Assembly (NCBI GenBank): GCA_040756435.1
Contig: JBFLZD010000001.1
Span: 62,001-126,000 of the forward strand
Origin: Spirochaetota bacterium
Lineage (GTDB): Bacteria; Spirochaetota; UBA4802; UB4802
Direction of reading: 5' to 3'
DNA: 64,000 nucleotides
The position numbers were made by a program, and so were the translations under genes. Within the stretch, counting starts at the first letter, position 1; each line of letters begins with the position of its first letter. The notes beneath the pieces are model-generated. The model saw only the letters and a list, made by a program, of their open reading frames with translations, did not search any database and was not told the origin of the DNA. Below are positions 51,006 to 60,099 of the stretch, piece by piece.

Positions 51006-52779
51006 TCTTTGTGCATTGGTTACTTCACTTTCCTATGCCTGGCAGCCGCTTCTTTATCAGGGCACAAATGGGAAATTATACTATAAGGGAAAACCATATC
51101 ATCAGGGACTGCCTGATACAATAAGCATAAAAGACATTCAGTATGTGGGGAATACATTCTACTGTTCTACACGTGAGCACGGTTTATTTAAACGTACCGT
51201 GGGCGATAGTTCCTGGCATAGTATCACTCCCCATGACGCTCACGTGCGGACAATAAACGGGTTGCTTCCCACCTACCGCAGTATATCAGCTTTTTGTGTT
51301 GATGGCTCTGACCCCACAATCCTTTATGTTGCCACCAAGTATTCGCTGTATTGCTCAAAGGACAGCGGTACAAGCTGGCAAAGTGTTGCATTGACCGGCC
51401 TTCCTGCCAATGCATGTATTACGGCACTCTATGCTTTTGGTAGCACGCTTATGGTGGGGACATCTTGGAATGGGGTGTATCGATATACAGATAACAGGTT
51501 TACCAATGTAAGCAATGGCCTTCCCCAAAGACAGTATTCTGACAGCATTGTGTTTATTGAAGAGGTATACAGAGTTTCACCTGAAGTTTGCATAACAACA
51601 TATACAAACCAGGTGTTTGCGTATAACGGAAAGGAATGGAAAAAACGATTACGTGGACATATTGGCAACCTATGGGGTGGTAGTATTGATGGCAGTGTGG
51701 TTGTGATGGACAACGATGCAGTAGTGACAATTACAGGGCAAAAGGAATATTATCAGGAACTATTGCCCATACAGGCTCACTGTGCTTTGCTTACCGATGG
51801 CACACACTGTTTATTTGTAAAGGCGATTGAACAAAAAAAGGATACAATACGCGGGTTGTATGCGGGAGTTCCTTCATCGTGGAAAATGGTTAAGGAGCTT
51901 GTTGCCGTTGCAAAAAAAACAGGTTATAATGCACTGGTGTTTGACATTAAAGATGATTATGGTAATGTGTATGTAAGTGAACCAACTGCTGCATCCATTG
52001 GGGCATTGCGTAAAGGATTGCCGCCAGAAGAGGTGTGTGCATATGTACACAAACACAATGTGAAGGCAATTGCACGCATGGTGGTATTTAAGGATCAGCG
52101 ATTGTTTCAAGCGTTTGATACAAAATATGCAATTAAGGATGGTGCTACAAAGAAAGCGTGGCGCGGCAATCCAAAGGAGTACTGGGTTGATCCATATTCG
52201 GAGTTTGTACACAGCTACAATATTGCAATTGCTAAAGAAGCACAAAAGGCTGGCTTTGATGAAGTACAGTTTGATTATATTCGCTTCCCTACCGATGGAC
52301 CTGTGCATCGCTGTATGTTTACGTTTAAGCCCACCAATGGTATCTACAAATATGAGGCCATTGCGGCGTATCTGCGCAGTGCGAAGCAGGCGTTGCATGT
52401 GCCAATAAGCGTGGATGTGTATGGCTTTACAGTATGGTATGAATTTGGGCAATGGTTAGGGCAGGATATTGAGGCCATGGCCTCTATAGTGGATGTGCTG
52501 TGTCCTATGGTATATCCTTCGCATTATGGGAGGAAATTTTTTGACGGAAGCATAGATCCCGGGGATTATTATGCAATAGTTACCGAAAGCAATCGCAGGG
52601 CATTAATCAAATCACAGGCTTATGTGCGCCCGTACCTGCAGGCATTCAAGATGCTTTCGCCAGGATGGGGGTATGACTATATACAGAAACAGATTCAGGC
52701 TTGCAGCGATGTAGGTGTACATGGTTACATACTATGGAATGCAGGCAGGGATTATGGGGTATTAAAAAAAATTCAATGA
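50986..52779 (+). CDS. Secreted DUF4015 putative glycoside hydrolase with N-terminal beta-propeller-like region
   Basis: A 597-residue protein with signal peptide (1-18, ending SLSYAW). The N-terminal part (about 20-290) has repeated short strands with Ser/Thr-Trp segments (CSKDSGTSWQSV, GTSWNGVYRY), as in BNR/propeller folds. The C-terminal part (about 300-597) is DUF4015, a GH13-like TIM barrel, with YNALVFDIKDDYGNVYV, AIARMVVFKDQ, FDEVQFDYIRFPTDG and VDVLCPMVYPSHYG. It is likely a periplasmic or surface glycan hydrolase. The ATG at 50986 lies inside the XPB gene. Confidence 0.82.
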   Translation: MKSLVLSLCALVTSLSYAWQPLLYQGTNGKLYYKGKPYHQGLPDTISIKDIQYVGNTFYCSTREHGLFKRTVGDSSWHSITPHDAHVRTINGLLPTYRSISAFCVDGSDPTILYVATKYSLYCSKDSGTSWQSVALTGLPANACITALYAFGSTLMVGTSWNGVYRYTDNRFTNVSNGLPQRQYSDSIVFIEEVYRVSPEVCITTYTNQVFAYNGKEWKKRLRGHIGNLWGGSIDGSVVVMDNDAVVTITGQKEYYQELLPIQAHCALLTDGTHCLFVKAIEQKKDTIRGLYAGVPSSWKMVKELVAVAKKTGYNALVFDIKDDYGNVYVSEPTAASIGALRKGLPPEEVCAYVHKHNVKAIARMVVFKDQRLFQAFDTKYAIKDGATKKAWRGNPKEYWVDPYSEFVHSYNIAIAKEAQKAGFDEVQFDYIRFPTDGPVHRCMFTFKPTNGIYKYEAIAAYLRSAKQALHVPISVDVYGFTVWYEFGQWLGQDIEAMASIVDVLCPMVYPSHYGRKFFDGSIDPGDYYAIVTESNRRALIKSQAYVRPYLQAFKMLSPGWGYDYIQKQIQACSDVGVHGYILWNAGRDYGVLKKIQ

Positions 52780-52857
52780 TGTGAAATACTGGAAATAAAA
52801 AAGATTTTATTTATCTCTTACAGGGGATAAAGCCTTTTTATATATATCTATTTTTCT

Positions 52858-52884
52858 TAATTTTTTGCACTTTTTTGCCGATAA
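52858..52884 (+). promoter_or_regulatory. Sigma-28-like promoter element
   Basis: TAAT (52858-52861), 15 bases, then GCCGATAA (52877-52884) closely match the flagellar sigma-28 consensus TAAA-N15-GCCGATAA. It precedes the small gene at 52892 so closely that the transcript would be nearly leaderless, or the gene starts later. Confidence 0.4.
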
Positions 52885-52891
52885 TGCCTAC

Positions 52892-53182
52892 ATGAGAATC
52901 TCTGATGGATTATCAATTATTTCATTGCCACAAACGTCAGCAAAACCTGCACGCACGATGATGGTATGGCCGGTGTATGACGATTCTCGCATCACACCGG
53001 TAAAAGGTGTTGCACGCAGGTTAGAGAATAACATCCAGTACATAAAGCCCACTCCCGATGAGCATGCACGGTTGCTATCGCATATACAAGATAACCCTGA
53101 GCCCCTGTATACCCGCACCGCTTATATACAAAAAAGTATATCTATTGCCATTCCCGGCACGTTTTTTGACGCAATTGCATAA
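52892..53182 (+). CDS. Small hypothetical protein, possible motility link
   Basis: A 96-residue protein starting MRISDGLSIISLP; the frame remains open from 52865. No ribosome site is obvious for either ATG, nor for 52958. Basic and helix-rich in the second half (ITPVKGVARRLENNIQYIKP, then PDEHARLLSHIQ). A sigma-28-like element lies immediately upstream, which hints at a flagellar or chemotaxis role, but no family is recognised. The space from 53183 to 53586 holds only a gene fragment (see 53321). Confidence 0.5.
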   Translation: MRISDGLSIISLPQTSAKPARTMMVWPVYDDSRITPVKGVARRLENNIQYIKPTPDEHARLLSHIQDNPEPLYTRTAYIQKSISIAIPGTFFDAIA

Positions 53183-53320
53183 AAACTGCAATTGTGTTGT
53201 TATAGTTTAAACTGGAATGGAATAATTTTGTTATATAAAAAATAATCTGAAAGTGTATTTTTTATAAATCCAATAATGAGGAATGTATAAGGCTACTATA
53301 TTCATTCACATTAGGGTATT

Positions 53321-53464
53321 GAGGTTAAAAGGGATAAACTAAATCCATGGAAACGGATACATCTGTATCTGGAGTTTAGAGAATATGAGTATCTGCTTGA
53401 TGTACGAAAGCTGTGGAAGATGCGTGTTGCCAGAGCTATTACATTTGATAACAAAAAAATATAA
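53321..53464 (+). pseudogene. Fragment of a paralogue of the gene at 58399
   Basis: A frame of 47 codons without a start encodes a peptide with NPWKRIHLYLEFREYEYLLD, then VRKLWKMRVARAIT. It aligns without gaps to residues about 68-105 of the protein at 58399 (TWKRVHLYLYENEYEFVMDV and RKICKMSLAKII). The N-terminal half and the tail are missing. It is therefore the remnant of a second member of this small family 5 kb away. Confidence 0.7.
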
Positions 53465-53586
53465 TAAAAAAAGCTTGATTATTCATTACAACTATGTCAT
53501 TAGGTAGCTGTTAGGATATTTGCTCTTTGTGTAAGGTCTAAAACAAAGATGTACAAAAAATTAAACTATTATAAGGAGGTTTTGCG

Positions 53587-54183
53587 ATGTTTAAAAAATT
53601 AGCGTTGTGTATCCTGATGGCAGCGGTGGCATGTATGACTACAGGTTTACAGGCACAGGAGATGACCGATGACGTAGCGTTTTTACGGGTAGGGTATCAG
53701 TGGAATACGATAAAATATGATGATCCCAACGCAGATGATTCCAAACTTAATGGTATGGCAGTTGAGGGTGAGTATAACCTTAACCTTGGTGGTATGCTTT
53801 TGGGATTTGCTTTAGAATATGCATATCTTTCAGATAAAGATAATAAAGCCTATGATTTTGGCTTTTTAACTCCCATGGTAACAGTTAAATTTTTAGCTCC
53901 TGGTGGATTCTACATTGGTCCTGGCGTTTCATTACGGTATTTGATGAGTTCATATTTACCAAAAAGTGAAACAGAACCTGATAGTGAGGTTGACCTGTGG
54001 GTAAATGGTGTGGCAGGTTTTATGACACCTATTGCAGAAGGCATCTATTTTGATGTTGAGGCGCGCTTTGGCTGGAACCTGACAAAAAACCAGTTTGCTG
54101 AAACTGGCTATGAAATTGACAAAAACTATAACATGGCACTCTATATTGGCGTTGGCACACGCACCCGTGCTACAGGAATATAA
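53587..54183 (+). CDS. Outer-membrane beta-barrel protein
   Basis: A 198-residue protein with an excellent AAGGAGG, a signal peptide (cleavage near LQAQE, about 23) and about eight predicted strands of alternating hydrophobic residues (AFLRVGYQWNTIKYD, LLGFALEYAYL, GGFYIGPGVSLRYL, YFDVEARFGWNL). This is the OmpA/OmpX-like small barrel type. It stands alone and ends at a bidirectional terminator. Confidence 0.78.
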   Translation: MFKKLALCILMAAVACMTTGLQAQEMTDDVAFLRVGYQWNTIKYDDPNADDSKLNGMAVEGEYNLNLGGMLLGFALEYAYLSDKDNKAYDFGFLTPMVTVKFLAPGGFYIGPGVSLRYLMSSYLPKSETEPDSEVDLWVNGVAGFMTPIAEGIYFDVEARFGWNLTKNQFAETGYEIDKNYNMALYIGVGTRTRATGI

Positions 54184-54210
54184 GTGTAATACATATAATA
54201 TAATCACATG

Positions 54211-54239
54211 CAGGCAGGTTAAACCCTGCCTGTATTTTT
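54211..54239 (+). terminator. Bidirectional terminator
   Basis: CAGGCAGG (54211-54218) pairs with CCTGCCTG (54225-54232) and is followed by TATTTTTTT. It lies between the convergent barrel and cyclase genes; the cyclase stop is inside it. Confidence 0.85.
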
Positions 54240-56288
54240 TTCTTCTTCAATATCCTGAATAAAATTCTTTGCAATTATATCATGGGGATTTATAGTTAAT
54301 ATTTCTTCAAATAATGCTTTTGCCTGGTCATAATGCTTTTTGTTGTAGAATGAAAGTGCTTTTCTGAACATAAGAGCAGTGGATGTAAATAATTCAAGCG
54401 ATTCCTGAGGATAGAGTGATAAGACCTCATAAATTTTTGTGGGCTGTGATTTTCCTTTCACTATAACCTTGCTTATATACCTGAAATGGTAGCCAGGGAT
54501 ATCTTTTACCTGCTGATATACATCACCGGATACAAGGATGGTGGTGTGAAAATGCTTGGTTAAGCTTTCAATGCGGCTTGAAAGGTTTACGGTGTCGGAT
54601 ATAACTGTACTTTCTATGCGCATGGTTTCCCCAATAATACCAAGGATTGCACTGCCGGTATGGATGCCAATGCCAATGGATATGGGTTCAAGGCCAAAAC
54701 GTACCCGCTCTTCATTGTACTGCTGTATGCGCTGTACCATTGCAATGGTTGCATCAATAGCATCCTTTGGCGATTGTGGAAACAGTGCCATGATGCCATC
54801 ACCAATATATTTATCAATAAAACCGTTATGGCTGCGTATAATGGGGCCAATCCTGTTAAGATAAGAGTTTAAAAACTTGAAAGTTTCTTCAGGTGTCATG
54901 TTTTCAGACAGTGTGGTAAATGAGCGGATGTCAGCAAACAAAACAGTGATGTCTTTCAACGTTTGGTCACCAAGCTGTACATCAAGGATACTTTGCTTTT
55001 GCAAAAAGGCTAAAAACTCATGAGGCACAAACCGTTCAAGCGACTGATTAAGGTTGCTTAAATGTGTGGAAAGATGTTCCACCTGCAAAAATGAAAAAGA
55101 AAAAATGCGAGCAATGGCAATTGCCTGAGTAAAAATAAAGATAAATAAACCAATGGGAAGAACGTACAGGGTGGGTAGTATGTTTTGGGCATATAATATA
55201 TCGTTTATTGCAGCAAGCATAAATAGCACAAACCCTGCTAAAAAATAATTGATATGAAGCCTCTTGCGCTTTGCTGCTATAATGAGGCACACCAGTACAT
55301 ACGTGAGGCCAGAGAGCACAGCAACCTGCATAAGCGGGACAAGCCTGTTAAAAAATGAAACCGGGGTGATGATAGCAAGCAAAGTTAAAATGATGAACAC
55401 AGCATTAAAAAAACGTAAATGCTTCATTTTTATTTCTAATGGATAAACCTCATGGAAAAACATACCAAAGAAAAGCCCACCTAAATAAAACACGCCCAAT
55501 TCCATTTTTATCTGCAATTCCCATGGGAATCCTGGAAACATATTTGATATTGTGGTGCTGCCGGTTGCTAAAATACGGGCGCATACCGTAAGGCAAAAAA
55601 GACCAAACCATAATGGCGCCCTATCTTTAGTACGAAATAAAAACAGGGCAATATTATATAAACCAATAATGAGAATTGCACCAAATAAAAAAAGGTCACG
55701 TATAATTTTAGTATTATAATGGGTCAGTATTGCGCTGGCTTTGCCAATCACTATGGGTTGCCACATACCGGCAGTGCGGTAATCACGATTGCTAATGTGC
55801 ACCACACACATAGCCACTTTATCTTTAGGGGTAAAATAGATTGCCTGGTGCTTACATTCGTTTTCCATTTTTAAAAGGTCTTTAGAAACCTTTCCATTGC
55901 TGGCTACTTCAATACCATTGATATACAAACGATAGGCTGTCACCATGTGATCTAAATACATACCATAAATTGCATTATCAGGCAAAAGTATTTTGAGTGC
56001 ATATGTAGCATAGCCTTTTGCTGGCAACTTTTTGCCGTCAAGCACATAGTCAGTCCAGTGCTGGGGCATCATAACGCTATCGGTTGGTTTTGGCGCTGTG
56101 CCCTTTTCAATAGCAACAGGGTCAACAAGCTCATTCCACCAGAAAAGCCAATGTGATTTTATTTTATAGGTTGTGGCATTATCAAAATTAAATGTTTGCA
56201 TGTCATATACAGCTTCAACGCTGTACAATGGTACTATAAGTAAAAAAAAGGTGGCGATAGTTATCAGTAATAAAACCAATTGTTTCAT
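54219..56288 (-). CDS. 7TMR-DISM class III adenylate/guanylate cyclase
   Basis: A 689-residue receptor cyclase. It has a signal peptide (1-26), a periplasmic 7TMR-DISM/sugar-binding-like domain (about 30-195), seven transmembrane helices (about 200-410), a coiled linker and a class III cyclase domain (about 440-620). Catalytic metal Asp residues are in LFADIRSFT and IGDGIMALFP, followed by VISDTVNLSSR. A TPR-like pair of helices (about 630-680) ends the protein. It would sense an external ligand and make cAMP or cGMP. Such proteins are frequent in spirochaetes. Confidence 0.92.
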   Translation of the reverse strand: MKQLVLLLITIATFFLLIVPLYSVEAVYDMQTFNFDNATTYKIKSHWLFWWNELVDPVAIEKGTAPKPTDSVMMPQHWTDYVLDGKKLPAKGYATYALKILLPDNAIYGMYLDHMVTAYRLYINGIEVASNGKVSKDLLKMENECKHQAIYFTPKDKVAMCVVHISNRDYRTAGMWQPIVIGKASAILTHYNTKIIRDLFLFGAILIIGLYNIALFLFRTKDRAPLWFGLFCLTVCARILATGSTTISNMFPGFPWELQIKMELGVFYLGGLFFGMFFHEVYPLEIKMKHLRFFNAVFIILTLLAIITPVSFFNRLVPLMQVAVLSGLTYVLVCLIIAAKRKRLHINYFLAGFVLFMLAAINDILYAQNILPTLYVLPIGLFIFIFTQAIAIARIFSFSFLQVEHLSTHLSNLNQSLERFVPHEFLAFLQKQSILDVQLGDQTLKDITVLFADIRSFTTLSENMTPEETFKFLNSYLNRIGPIIRSHNGFIDKYIGDGIMALFPQSPKDAIDATIAMVQRIQQYNEERVRFGLEPISIGIGIHTGSAILGIIGETMRIESTVISDTVNLSSRIESLTKHFHTTILVSGDVYQQVKDIPGYHFRYISKVIVKGKSQPTKIYEVLSLYPQESLELFTSTALMFRKALSFYNKKHYDQAKALFEEILTINPHDIIAKNFIQDIEEEKNTGRV

Positions 56289-56364
56289 ATAATGTCCCTT
56301 GGTTTATAATAATGAAGCTAATAGAGAGTATACTGTGTGAGGTAAAATATTGCAATAGAAATAT

Positions 56365-56572
56365 AGAGGCCGTATCAAAATAAACTGTGGGGCTCGCAAT
56401 GACCAGGGTGCAATGTCATTGAGAGCGTAGCCCCTGTGCTGAGGTTGTTGAAGCGAAGCAATCTCAATGCCGCAGAAGATAAGATTGCTTCGTCACTTTG
56501 TTCCTCGCAATGATGCGGGTGCAAAGCTATTGCAAAGGGGGTGTCTTTTCGGACACCCCTATAAAATCAGTT
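56365..56572. repeat. Dispersed repeat family 3 block
   Basis: It starts GGCCGTATCAAAATAAACTGTGG, contains arms TGAGAGCGTAG...GAAGCGAAGCAATCTC and AGATTGCTTCGTCACTTTGTTCCTCGCAATGA, and ends with the hairpin GGGTGTC...GACACCC (56539-56558). The same order (GGCCGTCTCAAAACAAAC at the left, GGGACACCCC at the right) recurs at 59955-60306. The last hairpin may terminate the minus-strand gene ending at 56577. Confidence 0.7.
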
Positions 56573-56576
56573 ATGT

Positions 56577-57410
56577 TTAAAAACCAATTTCGTAATTTAC
56601 TGCAAAGAAGAACTGTGCATATCCTGCACCAGCAACAGCGTTTATATTTAATGGAAGTTTAATCTCGGTGGCTTGTACATCCATACGTAAACCAACTATC
56701 GTTGCAAGTCCTAAATCTTCAAATGCAAGTCCTCCAGCTAGTTCAAAGCCAAAACCAATATTCTGGTCAGCTGTTGTATCTATTTCAGTACCATCCTGCT
56801 TAAAGGTGCTTAGTGGTGCTTTGTACAGCCACAGCCCTGTTTGCAATGCCAGTGATACAGGGCCTAAGGGCAGTGTTGAAAAATCTCTTAATCCAACAAT
56901 AAAGCCATTGCCAACCATTTCCTGCTTACCTAACCATGTGGTATCATTTGTACCATTGATGGTACGTTTATCTTCCTCTCTCATTGCTTTCCATATTCGC
57001 AAACCAACATAGACATGTGTGTACCCCATGTCACCTTCTTCGGTTAATGCTTTAATTCCTATGGTGCCATCCCATGTCCAGAAATGGCCAGAGCCTTCAG
57101 TCTTTATAGTGTTGCCCTGTTCTTCCCATTCTAAATCTTTTATTGTTACATAGTACAATTGTGAATGGATTGCAATAATGTTAAAATTTGCCATGAATCC
57201 AGCGTTAAAACTTTTTCCTGGGCCAACTCCTAATGTTGAACTTGAATCATTTGTAGTATTGAGTACCACACCATACATGGATGAGCCCGCCCCCACACCG
57301 CCGTTTAGAATCAAGCCAAAATCACCACTGTTAACCTGTGCCTGTGCAGGCATACCTATCAGTGCACATACAAGCAAAGACATAAGTAAAAAGATTGTAC
57401 TTTTGTGCAT
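56577..57410 (-). CDS. Outer-membrane barrel-like exported protein
   Basis: A 277-residue protein. The ATG at 57410 follows GGAGGG and begins the signal peptide (MHKSTIFLLMSLLVCALIGM, cleavage after AQAQ). The rest is strand-rich with Gly and aromatic residues (GLILNGGVGAGSSMYGVVLN, LQTGLWLYKAPLSTF) and ends FFFAVNYEIGF, a typical last barrel strand with terminal Phe. No specific family is known; it may be a porin-like or structural outer-membrane protein. Confidence 0.72.
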   Translation of the reverse strand: MHKSTIFLLMSLLVCALIGMPAQAQVNSGDFGLILNGGVGAGSSMYGVVLNTTNDSSSTLGVGPGKSFNAGFMANFNIIAIHSQLYYVTIKDLEWEEQGNTIKTEGSGHFWTWDGTIGIKALTEEGDMGYTHVYVGLRIWKAMREEDKRTINGTNDTTWLGKQEMVGNGFIVGLRDFSTLPLGPVSLALQTGLWLYKAPLSTFKQDGTEIDTTADQNIGFGFELAGGLAFEDLGLATIVGLRMDVQATEIKLPLNINAVAGAGYAQFFFAVNYEIGF

Positions 57411-57494
57411 ATAACCCTCCAAAAATTTTTGCAATATATGTTAATTATACAATATAATAAAGAAAATGTGAAATAAAAAATATATATAAATCAT

Positions 57495-57609
57495 TAATTA
57501 TTCCTAACAGTGGAATTTTGAACAAAATATAAAATAGTGTACACCCCCGCCGTCTTCGGCGGCGGGGGTGTACACTATGTTCATTTTGAAATTTTTTAAG
57601 GAATTATTA
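57495..57609. repeat. Dispersed repeat family 2, short copy (large palindrome)
   Basis: The core AGTGTACACCCCCGCCG (57536-57552) and CGGCGGGGGTGTACACT (57560-57576) are perfect 17-bp arms. The flanks TAATTATTCC and GGAATTATTA continue the palindrome imperfectly. The ends match the longer copy at 46659-46923. It lies 85 bases upstream of the barrel gene start and may be MITE-like. Confidence 0.75.
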
Positions 57610-57749
57610 CTGTAGATAAATAATAATTTAATGAAATTTATTATCACCTTTTTTATGAATACCTTTACCGATTTATTTGAGATGAAATACTCTTGATACC
57701 TTAAAGCCGTTTTCAAACAAAGCCGGGACTCGTGCTCACGGAAAAGCAA

Positions 57750-58065
57750 CCATGTCATTGCAAGGGACCAAGTGATGAGGTAATCCCTTTTTAACTGGGG
57801 GATTGCTTCACTTCGGATGCAATGACTCTATGGTAAAACTGTCATTGCAACTACCGATGTAATCGTGGTGTTGGGACCTCAGTTTGTCATCGCAGGCATC
57901 TGGGCTTCCCTTAGAAAACTTCGACGTGACAAGGTCATGTCTCCTAATGACGGAACGGCAAACACGTCATTGTGAGGCACGAAGTGCTGAAGCAATACCT
58001 TTTTCATAACAAGGTTGTGTACTTACAAATTCAGAGTTTGCAATGACGTTTTGCAATGACACATT
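57750..58065. repeat. Degenerate family 3 repeats
   Basis: At least three decayed copies of the TCATTGCGAG-type unit are present: TCATTGCAAGGGACCAAGTG at 57755, TCATTGTGAGGCACGAAGTG at 57970, and GGGGGATTGCTTCACTTCGG near 57798 in the opposite sense. No gene is credible in 57610-58398; the remaining parts are unremarkable AT-rich DNA. Confidence 0.6.
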
Positions 58066-58398
58066 CGCAAAGAACTTATTGCCGCCTTTCATCCTGCATA
58101 TGTATTACATACTCTTCTAAAGTTATTTATGCAAGATTTTGGAAGGGGGTATTTATACGCTCAATATCTTGATTTGGAGCCACTTTAAATAGCAGTATGC
58201 ATCATATCTTTCCACAGCATGCTACATACTCGTGTAATTTCCTAACTATTATCCAAAAGCATAAATCTAAGCATATGATGCATCCTGGACGTTGGTTTCA
58301 CGTTAATTTCACATACTTTTTCAAACTATATACAATTAGTAGTTGAAATTTGTTTTAATAATAATATTGTTGTGTCATATATACTTTGGAGGAAATTT

Positions 58399-58851
58399 AT
58401 GAATATAGAAACGACTACCTGTATTGCCTATGAACACTTAGAGCTTTTACAAGAAAATGCCGCTATCCGTAAACTATCGCTTCATACGTTTGTTATCAAT
58501 TTCATAAACTATGTGCTGTCCTATAAACGAATTCCGATTAAAAGCTATGCACGATTACAGTATAGGAAGCGGTATCAAACCTGGAAGCGGGTACATCTGT
58601 ATTTGTATGAGAATGAGTATGAGTTTGTGATGGATGTGAGGAAAATATGCAAGATGTCACTGGCTAAGATTATAGCGTATTGTGTTGAGAATTATCTGTA
58701 TGATTATCTTGCAGCATTAGACAGTGATGAAAATACCGATAACTATCGTTTTAGTGGCTACACATTTTCATTTTACTTAGAAGAAGGCATACCTTGCTGC
58801 CAATTTTACTGGGGACCACCGCCGGAATTGGTGAAACTTGCCACTCAATAG
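58399..58851 (+). CDS. Small DUF1564-like protein (spirochaete type)
   Basis: A 150-residue protein with TTGGAGGAAATTT before the ATG at 58399; the longer frame from 58372 is rejected. It is helical and rich in Tyr and Arg (FVINFINYVLSYKRIPIKSY, then RLQYRKRYQTWKRVHLYLYE and VRKICKMSLAKIIAYCVENY). The arrangement, a Tyr/Arg segment and then a ribbon-helix-helix-like region, recalls DUF1564 of Leptospira, which is expanded there. A truncated relative is at 53321. The match is tentative. Confidence 0.45.
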   Translation: MNIETTTCIAYEHLELLQENAAIRKLSLHTFVINFINYVLSYKRIPIKSYARLQYRKRYQTWKRVHLYLYENEYEFVMDVRKICKMSLAKIIAYCVENYLYDYLAALDSDENTDNYRFSGYTFSFYLEEGIPCCQFYWGPPPELVKLATQ

Positions 58852-59127
58852 CAGTCAAAACTAAATGTAATGAGCTAAAATATAACATAAGTATACTTAT
58901 AGGTGTATAAGTCCTATTTGAATACTGCCTCTTGCAAAATGCCTTAACTACAATATATATAACTATTTCAGTGTAAAGATAGGATTATTTTGGCGTGTAC
59001 AAAACATTTAATGTATCACATTCCAATCCCCACAACGTGAATTAAACATAACAGTGTAATTTATGGTTGATAAAAAATTGAGTATTCAATACTATAGTAC
59101 TTAAATATCTTAAAAGAGGTAGAGGAT

Positions 59128-59946
59128 ATGGATTATAAATATTATTTAATTGAAAAAAAGCCGCCAATTGCCTGGGTATATTTAAACAGACCCGAAAAAA
59201 AGAATGCAATGAACCCGCCTGCATGGTGGGAAGCTCCTTCAGTGTTTAAGGAATTGGATGCTGATGATGAAATCAGGGTAATTATACTCGCTGGCAAAGG
59301 CCCTTCATTTACTGTCGGCATTGACTTAATTGAAATGGCGGGCGAAATTAAAGAACTTGCGGATCCTGCACAAAAAGGTGGGATAAAACGTAGTTTACTA
59401 CAGAAGATTTATAAAATGCAGGATACCATGACTTGCATTGAAAAATGTCGCAAGCCTGTTATAGCTGCTGTTCATGGATATTGTGTTGGTGCTGGATTGG
59501 ATATGATTTCGGCATGTGATATTCGCTTGGCAACTGCCGATGCACAATTTAGCCTGCGTGAGGCTGCCGTTGGATTTGTTGCGGACGTTGGTGTATTGCA
59601 GCGACTTCCACATATAGTGGGGCAGGGTATTACCCGTGAACTTGCCTACACCGCAAAATACATCACAGCCCAGCGCGCTAAGGAAATACTTCTTGTTAAT
59701 GAAGTGTATCCTGATCAGAAAGCATTATATGAAGGTGCTGAAAAAATGGCAATGGAGATAGCCGAAAATTCACCATTGGCTGTGCAGGCTTCCAAGGATG
59801 TATTGAACTTTGGTATTGGTAAAACTATAGATGATGCACTCAAATATGTTGCATCGATGAGTGCTAATATCATTCCATCTGATGATTTATTTGAAGCATT
59901 CACTGCATTTGCACAGAAGCGAAAACCAAAGTTTACAGGCAAATAA
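59128..59946 (+). CDS. Crotonase-family enoyl-CoA hydratase/dienoyl-CoA isomerase
   Basis: A 272-residue crotonase-fold enzyme. The first oxyanion-hole segment is GPSFTVGIDL (about 56-65), and the second is HGYCVGAGLDMISACDIRLA (about 117-136). FVADVGVLQRLPHIVG (about 150-165), with an Asp in the ADVG motif, is the pattern of delta(3,5)-delta(2,4)-dienoyl-CoA isomerase (ECH1) relatives. It acts on acyl-CoA in beta-oxidation-like metabolism, alongside the synthetase and thioesterase elsewhere in this window. AGAGG precedes the ATG. Confidence 0.9.
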   Translation: MDYKYYLIEKKPPIAWVYLNRPEKKNAMNPPAWWEAPSVFKELDADDEIRVIILAGKGPSFTVGIDLIEMAGEIKELADPAQKGGIKRSLLQKIYKMQDTMTCIEKCRKPVIAAVHGYCVGAGLDMISACDIRLATADAQFSLREAAVGFVADVGVLQRLPHIVGQGITRELAYTAKYITAQRAKEILLVNEVYPDQKALYEGAEKMAMEIAENSPLAVQASKDVLNFGIGKTIDDALKYVASMSANIIPSDDLFEAFTAFAQKRKPKFTGK

Positions 59947-59954
59947 TACAAAAG

Positions 59955-59992
59955 GGCCGTCTCAAAACAAACTATGGGACGGCCTTTTTTTT
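59955..59992 (+). terminator. Rho-independent terminator
   Basis: GGCCGTC (59955-59961) pairs with GACGGCC (59978-59984) and is followed by TTTTTTTT. It ends the crotonase gene; the stem is also the left end of a family 3 repeat block. Confidence 0.88.
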
Positions 59993-60099
59993 ATTTTTGA
60001 ATCATATAATAATTTTACCCAGCTATAATAATGTCACCCCTCCGGGGGTTTGGTTATATGCGGTCACCTCGATACACTGCTATGCGTGCATTATTTATT

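Noticed and set aside
57504-57758. 84-codon minus-strand frame
   Set aside because: It is made of the family 2 palindrome and low-complexity flanks.
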